Assembly (NCBI GenBank): GCA_040954595.2
Contig: CM082587.2
Span: 9,734,001 to 9,798,000, forward strand
Origin: Balanoglossus misakiensis
Taxonomy: Eukaryota; Hemichordata
Reading direction: 5' to 3'
Length of the DNA: 64,000 bases
The position numbers were made by a program, and so were the translations under genes. The notes under the pieces are model-generated. The model was given only the letters and a program-made list of their open reading frames with translations. It was not told the origin of the DNA and made no database searches. Below are positions 11,901-21,938 of the stretch, piece after piece (position 1 is the stretch's first letter; the number at the start of each line of letters is the position of its first letter).

Positions 11901-14900
11901 GTGAGTCAAATCCAGAAATACTGTCACTTGCCATTTGAGTGACTGATGAGTCATATTTGGAATTACAAAGTCTCTTTAGATACCACTGAATTTCGTAAAT
12001 TATTCTGCGAAAGTCAGAGAATGTCTGCCTCAATTTCGTTTTAAAGGTAATAAGCTGTGTCTAATTTTAAATTCCTCATATTAGTTGCAAACTTTACCGC
12101 ATCTCGGGAGTTTTGTTTATTCATCACAAAACTTGGCAAACAATGACTCTTGAAAAACATACATACACATTGTGAAAACATTTCGAACATTTAAAAAGGG
12201 CAAGGATACACATGGAACATCAATCAACTCATATCGTTTAAAAGCTGAATGTTTGTGCCTGTTCAACCTGCAAGCTGAAACCTTTAAAAATGAACGAGGA
12301 GGAAGTTAAACTATGGTGATAAATCATGGATGTTGAAGGATCGATTGTGCAAGCTTTGCGAAATACCTGTTGATTATAAAAAAAACATTGCTAATTTCTA
12401 ACAGGAGTGCAGATTATTTTGGAACTGTCTTGTCTTTTCCAGCATTTTTTTACTTTTAAGGACAGATAGGCAGCAGTCAACTGAAGGAAAATGTTAGAAC
12501 GCTTTAAATGAATGAATTTCCCTTTCTTATCTAAACGATGCCAATTTCCTTTAAAAATACAAACACTGCTCTTTCTCACTACAAAATACGTGTTGGCATC
12601 CCATTTTAATGTATTATCAAAAATGGAGCCAAGGTATGTGTGAGTCGGGACAATTTCTACTTGATTTTTATAAAGGTCTTCTTGCGCATTCCTTCAGGTT
12701 TCTCAAGTTGTTTCTATAAATGAATTTAAAATAAGAAGCTTAACATCTTCCACACCAGTTCTTTTCGAAAACGCACATCAAAGGGATAGATCGGAAGACT
12801 TTACAGTTTTATCTAGTGTTTTCAGGATAAAAGTGTGAACAGAGATTTGAATGTTGAAAGATCTCGTTCAGCTGATCAGTACATTATTTCGAGGCGAATC
12901 ACAAATGCGATCTGGGGACCAGTGTTTGTATTTAATTTCAGTGGTTATAGGGTTATAGCTGGTTATGACTACCCGTAGGTCACATATAGTAGGATAGTTC
13001 ACAATTATGAAATCGACGACTTATCTAAGGTGTTACTGGAACATTTACAAGCAATAGTTTTACATCATATTTCGTAGAGATTACATAAACTTGGCTCCAT
13101 ATGGATGTATAGAAAGGTAACAGGAAGTTCAGCATTCTTATTATTTCAACATCGGTGTATTTACATTTGGCATCATTGTTGAAAAATATAGCCTGAGTTG
13201 TGTTTAATGACAATATGCTCATGCCTACGACTGCCACCAAAGAAAGCCTGTTTCATCAGTAATGTTAGTCTCTGTTGTAATGGGACAGTTTCCTTCCCAT
13301 GGTGTTTATATAGGAATAGGAGGCTGTAGGTGTGTCCTGAATCATAAGAATGTTGCTAACTTTATTCATTATATCCTTGTCTAAAATTTGGCCAATGTTT
13401 ATTTTGTCCATCCCTTGTAAACAAATCTTAAAATCCCGGAAAAAACTCATGTTGACTAATGAGACATTCTGCTCGAACATTTTTAATAGGTGTATCTTTA
13501 TCCGAGATACAGATAAAGGATATGTATACGGGTCTTTCAGGATTGCATACACTCATTTGGAAACACACAAATATGATCAGAACAATGTCTAGTACATTTT
13601 AATGTACATTTCAATGTAGTTTATTGTAGTTTAGAGAATACGTTATAATCTGCGTTTATACAGTTCAACTTATAAAAAACAGTTAAGCTTTAAATAATCT
13701 CTGATCTACACTGTACTTCTAATTAGGTGTAATAAATGATATTGCCTGATAGTATATCAAGAAAACACTTATTTATGAATTTATGATAAAATGGCCAAAA
13801 ATGAAAGGAATATCAGTATAGTGAAACATTTCCGCAAGTTTTGTGCTATGAAAAATAAAAAATCTAATGTCTCAGTGGAGTACATTTACTTCCATGTGTT
13901 CTACTGGATGAGATCATGCTTTGTTTATGAAGTTCTAAAGTGAGAAATGCAATGTTTTCATTGTATTTTTCATTTTACTACAGTGACGGCCATATTCCTT
14001 TGCGGCAAAGATTAACATTCATCTGGTTAAAACGTGTATGTAACTCATGTTTAGGGTTTACAATACTTGTATATACGTCATGGAGCGTTAACTTATGCAA
14101 ATTAGTATTTAAATATACTCAATTATGACAACTAACCTGTTTTCGCACTATAAAGGTGATTTCTATATCTCTTACATTGATAATTGAAATCATTTGGCGG
14201 CCATTTTTTATGCTAATTATCTCAAATTGCTCAACACTGACGGAGCTCCTGTAACCATTTCTTTCACTCTTGTGATCTATGCAAGCAGAACCCGCTTTAA
14301 AAACTCTGATGACACTAATACAAGGTTCGTCACAAAAAGCGGACTTGGCAGCCGGCCTATATATTGATAATTTGAAATCATTCGGCGGCCATTTTTTTAT
14401 GCTAATTATCTCAAATTGCTCAACACTGACGGAGCTCCAGTAACCATTTCTTTCACTCTGGTGATCTATGCAAGCAGAATCCGCTTTAAAAAAAACTTTA
14501 GACGCCAAAACAAGGTTCGGCAAAAAAAGTGGATTTGGCGGCCGGACTATTGGCCTTGGCACTTGCAATTAGCTTTTCCTGCACATCTGATGCTTTTGAA
14601 ATAGCAGCTAATGAAAGGGAATCATCATCGCTGTCGTCATCACTATCATCATCAAGAAGTTGTCTCTGAATGTTATTCTCCATGGCAGCAGCCCTGGCTT
14701 CTTGAGAGTCGGCCTCCCTTTCCAAGACAAGGGCCTCACGAAGCAATGACACATATGCATCAAAACGTGCTGGTTTGAAGACAGGTTCATCAATGTCGTC
14801 ATTTTTTTCCATAGCACAGAATATCTTAAGATCAAGTTCTGCACATGCATTTTCCAGCAACTCAAAAAACCTCTTATATAAGCCAAGGCTTATATGCAGT

Positions 14901-17900
14901 GCTGGAATTGCAACCTGGAAGCAAAACAAAATCAATGTAACTGTGAATAAAAAAAAATACTGAGTTAAGTAAACTTTAACAGGCCTATTTGGAATATACT
15001 GTCTGGCTACTTAGTATTCCCTCAACAATAAATGTAATTATTTATAGAGAAGATCATCAGTATACAGTTATGTTTTACATATTTTAGATTTTTTTGAGAC
15101 AAACCCAAGACCTGAAGTAGCATTCACAAAGCCAGGACTCAAACCCACTAAGCTAACTTCCCAAGCTAAAAAAAGACTTCTTCTTTAATTGCAATTTGAT
15201 CCTGCATGTCTCCATCACATGTGCATATCATATGGTAAAGTGACAACTGGTAATGCTAGGAGCAAATAAAACTGTTTAACAACCAAGTCAAAATGACAAT
15301 TATTGATTAAACTGCACACCCTGTTTAGAGGAATATCAAACAAAGGCTTGTTGATACAGTTGTTGAACATCAACGCAGTCTTCTTATCACTCCCTGCTGC
15401 TACATAGGCCTGGTTGTCAGCTTTCAGTTGCTCAAGGGACCGTTGTTTTATTTCTGGTCTGTCTCCTGGTTCACGCTTTGCTTCCTCCTTGGTAATAGTA
15501 CACCAAAGACAGAAATATCTGCCTAAAGACAAATTACCCATGAATTATTGCACATTTTGTACATTTGCTGAAAATAAATTATAATCATTCTTTTACATGG
15601 TAAATTACATATAGTGACTGGCTGACTGATAAACAAAGCTGCTGATAAACACTAGAGCACAATACTATTATCTAATAACTCCATCATTCATGAATGGAAA
15701 ACAAGTGATTAGTAGCTCACAATTGACTTATACCTTATGTGTACTTACCACTTGCACCTGATAACCCATAAATGGTTGTCAGATATTCATAGTCACCAGC
15801 AAGAAAAGGAATAACCTTCTTATCTCTATGGAAGAAAGGTTTGAAAGTTAAAGGCATGGTACATAGCATAAAACATGTTGAAATAACAAATATTCAGTTT
15901 GCCAGCACAGTCACTATGAGTATGGCCAGCACTGCTATTGTTGACAATGGAATTGATTTCAATTGTAAGCGATAACAGTGTTTGTTATACATACACTGGT
16001 TGTGCTGACAGAATCGATATTGTGTGTTTCAACATGGTATAGGGAACAGACAACACAGTGTTAGTTGAAAGAGTCAAGCTAAAAGTATCTGAAACAAATA
16101 AAAGTTACAGCTACATGTACTGAGTGTCAGAAAACCAGCCATTGTAAGAAAAGGTGTGCATCAGTTTGAATAGAGCTGAACAGGTATGTACAATCCTCTA
16201 CCATGGGTAATGCTGCAGAAGAGAAAACTATGACTAGATATTTTAATGCATAATTGAAATATTTGCATCATTTACATGTATATCATGTACTCACCTCCAT
16301 GTGCAACTCTCTAATGAGTTGATTTGGTCTAAATTAACCTTGTAGGCAATCTCAAGGTTATGCCTTGTATCCGGTGCAGCAAAAATATTCCACACCACTG
16401 TGTTTTCAATTGAATTAAGGTTGGCAACATTACAAATCTGAAAGACAGATTTCATGCTGCCACCTCCCTTATCGCCCCCAACTTTACACCAGACTTCATC
16501 ACAGGGAATAGTGCTTTCCTGCCAAGTAAGTTTATTTTCTCTGAAATATAAAGTAGATTGATATAATAATATCAATATAATAAATGCATTACAAACATGG
16601 TAGTAAAAAATGTTGAAGAATGAGAATGAAAAGACCACGTGTACAAAATATTGTCTAAAATGTGAAGTGAAAGGTAGGTACCATTAGTCTATTGAAAATG
16701 TGTAAAGTAAGGTCAAAACAAAACATACTATTTATTTTTGACATTATATGATGTCTTTCATTTTTACGTCAATGAAGTTGAATGTTTACTCCAAATTATA
16801 CTCCGTACCAGCATTCACAAGAACATTTTAGGGATAACTGAAAGTAAAATCCAAATTTGTTGATTATTCTCAATGTTACCTTTCCAAACACTCAAGCCTA
16901 GTAATGATTGCATCCTTCACATTCTCTATTACTACCAATGGTGCAAGTCTGATTTCTGTGCAGTGTTTGCCATCTGTTCCCCTCACTTTAAATGTGAAGG
17001 GAAGTCTTTCCGCAGAAAGGGGCAGGGATAGCGTTTCAGCAATTTCCCTGTCCCTTGTCTCTCCTTGGACATGTATGTTCCAATTTCGCAACCATCTGAG
17101 GAAAAAAATAGATTATGTTGAAATGCATGTGTACTTACCCATCCCATGACACATTGCCACTATTGACAGGTTTGACTGTACTAGTAAAATATGCTATAAA
17201 AACGCTGGCATACACACCCACTTAATCCTTACCTCCTCAGTGCTCTCAACTTATTCCATGGTAGTGACAAACTGGTCTTTAGCATTAGACCAGCTCCAGG
17301 AGGAACATTAGGCAAAAGACCAAGGGAATGTAGTTCAGTCTTCCCAAATCTGCCCAGCTCCCGCCTAACCTGTTGTGCTACCGCTTTGCTGTCACCTGAC
17401 GCACCTGACGCACTTTCTCTTGTCTTCTCTACAATGGTTGCTCGATGTGCCTGTGTACGAGTTGATACTCTGGTGGAATCCTTCGCTGCCTTTGGGACAT
17501 ACATCAGGTGAATAGGCTTATGGGAGAAAAATGACACACGCAAATATTTTATTAACATGGGGACATATGTAATGCAGGTAAATGGCCTTACTAGGAAAAA
17601 TTACACACAAATACATATGTCATGCTTAAACATATCAGATATGTCAACAATTGAACATTGTGACAATATTACAAAACACTATAACTACTTATTCATTCCT
17701 ACTACAGTAATAATAATTATGACATTAATTTCAAATCAACACTGTTTTTTCCTTACCTTTGATCTAGTTTTGAATGTTATCGCCTCTCCCTTTCTAGAGC
17801 CAGGGGTTTGTTCCAGTTTCAGTTTGATTATTTTGGTTGCCACTGTATCGAAACCAGCCATCTTGTCGATTTTTTCAGAACAGTTAGCAATGGTGTCAAG

Positions 17901-18976
17901 TGCTTCTTGTGGGGATATAGTACTGGTTGTTTTCACGGTCTCTGGCTGGTGTACCGACCCATTCACATCAATGTCAGTGTCATTGCAATTTACATGTAAT
18001 TGCTGTTGCTGTTCAGGGAGCTTGGCTGACGCATAATGATGATCATGGGCAATTGATGTGTAGGGGCAGCTTTCAAAATGGCCTTTCAGATCCCTCAATG
18101 GCAGTTCTCTAGTACATCCCCAATTACTATAATCGCAGTGTATTGTTAGTGAACTTAGGATATTTCCCAACATGACTGGAATCGAAGCAACTAAATTGCT
18201 GTCTATTGTAACCCGACAGACAGGACATGTTGGGGAAACTTTGAACCACTCTGCCAAGCAGGGGGAACAAAATGTGTGGGGGTTAGCACACAGAATTTGG
18301 ACAGGCTCGTCCACAATTTCTTTGCAAATAGGGCAATCGAGTTCTTGGCCAATATATGTGCTGTGAATGAATCGTTGTGGAGACAGTCCCAGTGAACACC
18401 TAAACCTCTTGCCTGCTTTGGTCTTTACAACATTGACGAAATCTATATCAACGGGTGTGTCAGTTTGACTTTGAGTTCCTGAACCCAGCTTCCTATCATC
18501 AGAGTCATGAGGAGTAGACACGATATTTAACTTTTTTTTTCACGTCCTCGTTTCGTCTGTTTTGGTTTCCTTCCGGGTCGAGACCGAAGGCAAACATCAC
18601 ACTCACCGTTTCGCGGATGTTTTTTCCACAATGTCACCTTCGTTCTCGGGCTATAGCTAGCTGTACTGGCCTGTGTTACATGTAAACAGTAGTCGACTGT
18701 CCGCTTGCAATTCTTGCAGAAACTATTTGGATGAACTGTCGATTCGTCGTTGTTTACGTCAACATTGAACGTATCGCGCAATTGGGTTTGGAAGCTCTTA
18801 CACGCGTACGAAGTACTGACGATTTTTGTACCACAAATTCTACACAGTGTTGAGATTAGACCCAAATGTGCATCCAAATCTTTCTTGGTGGCCATATTTT
18901 GCTTCAAAGATGATCTGTATTTTGATTTTGGCGCCACAGACACCGGTAACAGGTAGCGTATAGACGCCGTGACCAT
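8930..18976 (-). CDS. RAG1-like DDE transposase (Chapaev / N-RAG-TP type), ten exons
   Basis: Predicted DNA transposase. Exons on the minus strand: 18976-17757, 17489-17233, 17095-16880, 16540-16295, 15825-15749, 15522-15320, 14914-14555, 10462-10310, 9894-9711, 9240-8930. All other introns have GT..AG ends, reading phases join throughout, and with one A restored in exon 1 the total is 1076 codons including stop. Exon 1: RAG1-type N-terminal zinc domain (LCRICG .. HPNSFCKNC .. GECDVCLRSRPGRK), then a RING (CPICKEIVDEP .. CPVCR) and adjacent zinc finger. Exon 4 has GGDKGGGS (first Asp). Exon 5 has GDYEYL (second Asp), followed by SGASGRYFCLWC. Exon 10 has H-x4-H (HLLECH) and GEQGIE (Glu 21 residues after the second His). 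Exon 7 has an acidic DDDSDDDSDDDS stretch. Defects: a frame break in the A9 run at 18532-18540, and an element at the exon 7 donor. The start may be Met28 (MATKKD) instead. Confidence 0.85.
10796..14549. mobile_element. 3.75-kb element with TAGTCCGGCCGCC ends at the exon 7 splice donor of the transposase
   Basis: Left end TAGTCCGGCCGCC at 10796; right end GGCGGCCGGACTA at 14549. The ends share inverted similarity for about 100 bp, including CCTTGTTTTGGCGTCTAAAG. Flanking 9-mers CTAACCTTG (10787-10795) and TTGGCCTTG (14550-14558) match at 6 of 9 positions, consistent with a decayed 9-bp duplication. On the coding strand this separates GCCAAG from GTTAGG, the likely exon 7 donor. The right arm is partly duplicated (14119-14340 and 14345-14545). 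No transposase is recognised inside; 11000-13700 is AT-rich and lacks convincing ORFs. Confidence 0.65.
13790..14090 (-). mobile_element. Diverged relic of the TTAA element seen at 34629-35132
   Basis: The inverted sequence shares blocks such as CTCAGTGG.GTACATTTACTTCCATG, GCGGCAAAG and GGTTTA.AATACTTG with the copies at 34629 and 54669. It is clearly more diverged than those two are from each other. The ends are not resolved. Confidence 0.5.
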
Positions 18977-19471
18977 GGTGACATTGAGTCAATTTACGTC
19001 AATCACAATCACGAACTCTACAGAAAGTGTAATTACGTAGCCACACGCTAAATTCCGAAGCCACACCAACACTACAAAACGATCGTACATACAGCAAATT
19101 ACCCCAGAAATTTGTTATTTACGTTGTGAAAATTGATTTAATTTTAAATCAAGCTCAAAAAAATACACATCATAATCATGCTCACCTACAGATCGCACGG
19201 CTACCGTGAAAAAAATCGCCACTAACGCAACCACAAAATCACACTTTGAGGCGATTGCAGTACATCGGGAAGCCAGCAAAATATCAGTGAGGTTGTTCGG
19301 ACATCTTCGGAAACCAATTATACTTAGCAAATGTCACGATTATGTCCATATTAGGTAGTTACCCCGCCCAGAACTTGCTTCGTCCGATCGGCGGCAATTC
19401 TCAAAAAACATGTGATCGAAATCCCGCCGCGAGTTCTCCCTATACACGAGATCTCGTGCGTTTGACATTGT

Positions 19472-19523
19472 TATTTCTTTACTCCAACTAGAATTCGCCT
19501 TACGTACGATATTAACAGCCGTG
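19472..19523. repeat. Right terminal inverted repeat of the Chapaev-like element
   Basis: Inverse of 8321-8345 over 25 bp, then a 27-base outer part ending ATTAACAGCCGTG. The target duplication AACC follows at 19524-19527. Confidence 0.85.
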
Positions 19524-20286
19524 AACCCTCCAAACGCCAAGTCTGTACCTGCTCTGGATGCCGAGATATAGGAAAGTTGGTCAAAGGTCACCTGAGGTCA
19601 CCCAAAATTTGGGCAAGAAATTTTGACCCTATACTGGTCCATGTCCCACAAGAACGAAACCTCTAGCCCTATTAGTTAGCCCGGAATTAGATATGCACAT
19701 AATTAATGTGTTAAGCAGGTGTTACAGGTGAGCCCAAAATTTTGCCTTTCATTTTGGCCCCATTGTGCTCACTGACCAATAGACAGTCACTGTACAGGAC
19801 TATTGCACAGACCAGAATTCCACAATAAGATGTGGACATAGCTTAACCATAGAGGTATAAGTAAAGGTATAAATTTAATAAAAAGACTAAAAAATTCATA
19901 AAAAATAAAACATCGATGATATTAACTCAACACTTACAGGTCGATGTGAGGTTGACATATGGTACATGCATACCAATTTTTAAAGCAATCTGACGAGTAG
20001 TTGTTGACTTTCAGAGTTTTGATAAATTTCACATTTTTCCAGCTAATTTGCATATTTTTGGGCCTGGCAACTTTGTTTGGACAAACTCCCATCTACAGCC
20101 TAGCCTGCACCTACACACCAAATATTGAGGTGATACGCGCAGCGGTTTTCAAGTTTTTGATGTGGACGGACATACAGACATACATCCATCCATCCATCCA
20201 TCCATCCATACATCCATACATACATACAGACGCAACCGATCCCATAAGGTCCCATGGTATATATGCCTATACCAATGGGACCTAAA
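19524..20286 (+). repeat. 238-bp repeat field, right part, ending in a hairpin
   Basis: Continues the unit broken at 8302 (ACCCTCCAAACGCCAAGTCTG..). From 19752 it matches the distinct block at 6432-6900 (CCAGAATTC..ACA..AGCTTAAC). It contains (CATC)n at 20185-20225 and ends with a hairpin at 20248-20281 (GGTCCCATGGTATA / TATACCAATGGGACC) followed by TAA. The hairpin-then-TAA end parallels 7085-7120 and supports a Helentron-like 3' end. Confidence 0.55.
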
Positions 20287-20485
20287 AAAACTTTACGCGA
20301 GTCAAGGCGTTAAAGTATGTGAGAATTACACCTTACGCGAGTCAAGGCGTAAAGGTATTCATAAAAAAAACTTTACGCGAGTCAAGGCGTTAAAGTATGT
20401 GAGAATTACACCTTACGCGAGTCAAGGCGTAAAGGTATTCATAAAAAAAAAACTTTACGCGCGTCAAGGCGTAAAGGTATGGAAA
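20287..20485 (+). repeat. ~83-bp direct repeats (right cluster)
   Basis: Two full copies and a partial copy of the unit found at 5288-5468 (ACGCGAGTCAAGGCG), directly after the hairpin end of the repeat field. Confidence 0.8.
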
Positions 20486-20627
20486 ATATAGGTGTACTTA
20501 GTTCTATGCCTTGGAGGTTTAGACTTGCTTCACAAATGACAGAGCCCGAAGTGGGCCAAGGTGTTACATAATGTGGAGGAAACAATATGTACCATGCAAA
20601 TTGGTAAGAATGTGTTTTCTGTTGCAG

Positions 20628-21097
20628 GTGAAGCAACAACTGCAGGTGATGCAGAAAAAGTTGGATGAGTTGCAGCAAATGGCAGACAACAACTCTGTAG
20701 AAGACGCGCATCAAAAGGTTATGGAGATTGCCACGTCGGGAGAGTGGAACATACGACCACAGCTGCTGAATGCTCTGACGTGTTCTTGTTGACCGTGCCT
20801 CGAAAATCGTCATCCAAAGCTTACTAGATATAGGGCCGTGCTAGCCCAGTGTGAAACTAATGAGTTTGGTCAAGATGCTGGCCAATTAATTTTGTTACTT
20901 TTGGGCAATAAGGAGGAGGAGGAAATTGCAGCTAAAGTTGAAAAATTTACTCGTAATACAAAGAAGCCTGATCGTCAGTATTCCCCTGATATTATGGTAG
21001 ATATAGTTATTCTAGGTCACCGAAGCCCAAAAATTCCAAGTGTTTCGTCTGTGGTGCAGAAGGCCATTTTGCTAGAGATTGTAAGCAAAAGAAATAA
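20628..21097 (+). pseudogene. Gag-like second exon with CCHC zinc knuckle (frameshifted)
   Basis: Begins after an acceptor TTGCAG. The first part is a heptad-like coiled coil (VKQQLQVMQKKLDELQQMAD) followed by HQKVMEIATSGEWNIRPQ. After a stop the sequence continues in other frames: 20838 onward gives ..NEFGQDAGQLILLLLGNKEEEE, and about 21023-21097 gives KNSKCFVCGAEGHFARDCKQ, a C-x2-C-x4-H-x4-C knuckle as in retroelement Gag proteins. It is paired with 4793-5063 as the two exons of one damaged Gag. At least two frame breaks make it a pseudogene. No polymerase follows before the B1/A2/B2 repeats. Confidence 0.55.
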
Positions 21098-21614
21098 ATT
21101 GTTGTAACTCAAACGTCACTCGATGTAAGCATGTGTCTTAAAAGCAATAAAGAGTAAATCGCATTACGGTTATTCTAGTCACTTGATGTGTTATTCTTTG
21201 AATAATGTGGTATTTTGTTGACATTCCCGGATCCTCAGATAGGGGGGCGACTCTTTAAGCCCTTGCCTTTTCGGCTCCCTGCCATTCGCAGGTTCCTGTC
21301 TGGGGGTGCCCTCTTTAAAAAAAAGTCAAAACGGTCACAAATGCTTTATTTTTTGAGGTATCATAGTGTGAATCTTTTCTTTCCAGTTGAACATCCCAGC
21401 ATGGGAAATGCAGCACTTAATCGACATTGGAGTTGGCGTAAGAGAACAATATTCCTGGGTGGACATAGAGGGTGCCCCTAGACAGGGACCGGGTCATTGA
21501 GGTTTGGGTATATTTAGGAAAGGGGGAATGTATGATAGGATTGGGAGATGAGAGGTGTGAGTGTGGGAAATTACGATACCTGGTAGGACCTTCACTGAGG
21601 TGGGGATAGCCGGA

Positions 21615-21938
21615 AACAATGCGAGCTTCCCAATCCTTAACAATAGGCAATATTCTTGAGCGGAGTGAGTAGGCTTTAAATATTATATTATTCAAAACCT
21701 AATCACGTAGCGATAATATTCCGCCAGGTGTTATCTCATTAAGGTAGAGGGCCAAAGGGAATGTTGGACGGATAGGCACTAGTTGTAAGGGGCAATTTCC
21801 CCGCCCGCCCGCCCCCCTTGTTTCCGTTGGTATGGTTGGCCTGCACTTCACTCAGGATATGCCTTCAACAATGCGAGCTTCCCAATCCTTAACAATAGGC
21901 AATATTCTTGAGCGGAGTGATTAGGCTTTAAATATTAT
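21615..21938 (+). repeat. Split direct repeats B1-A2-B2
   Basis: B1 at 21615-21685 and B2 at 21866-21938 share AACAATGCGAGCTTCCCAAT..GGCTTTAAATATTATAT. A2 (21688-21740) lies between them and repeats A1 at 4641-4695. After B2 the host sequence AATTCTACATTTAG resumes, as in the empty copy at 26055. Confidence 0.7.

Larger units (their letters stand above)
8303..19523 (-). mobile_element. Chapaev-like (CMC superfamily) DNA transposon encoding a RAG1-like transposase
   Basis: Both ends read CACRGCYGT inward (left CACAGCCGT at 8303, right end inverted CACGGCTGT at 19523). A perfect 25-bp inverted match lies at 8321-8345 and 19472-19496; outside it the left end is 9 bases shorter than the right. 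AACC is duplicated at 8299-8302 and 19524-19527. The insertion splits a 238-bp repeat whose intact copies read TCCCAACCCTCC (for example 7582), so the pre-insertion site is known. CAC ends with a 4-bp duplication fit Chapaev as I know it, although the terminal CACAGCC also looks like a Transib/RSS heptamer start. The minus strand encodes one ten-exon transposase. Total length is 11,221 bp, of which 3.75 kb is a later insertion (10796-14549). Confidence 0.85.
4641..21938 (+). mobile_element. Ngaro/DIRS-like retroelement relic with split direct repeats
   Basis: The arrangement is A1 - body - B1 - A2 - B2. A1 (about 4641-4695, ATTATTCAAAACCTAATCAC...) recurs as A2 at 21688-21740. B1 (about 21615-21685, ACAATGCGAGCTTCCCAATC...) recurs as B2 at 21866-21938. 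This layout is typical of Ngaro tyrosine-recombinase retrotransposons. The paralogous empty site (26047-26066) reads GCCAGCCTTATAATTCTAC, matching the two flanks joined. The body holds only gag-like pieces; no reverse transcriptase or recombinase is recognisable. Its middle is replaced by tandem repeats and the Chapaev element. Confidence 0.6.

Noticed and set aside
17557-18036. 159-codon plus-strand ORF
   Set aside because: Shadow of the antisense RING exon.
8303-19523. Interpretation as a ProtoRAG or Transib element
   Set aside because: The target duplication is 4 bp, not 5, when the ends are set at CAC; no RAG2-like gene is present; core similarity to RAG1 is at motif level only. It is kept as Chapaev/N-RAG-TP-like.
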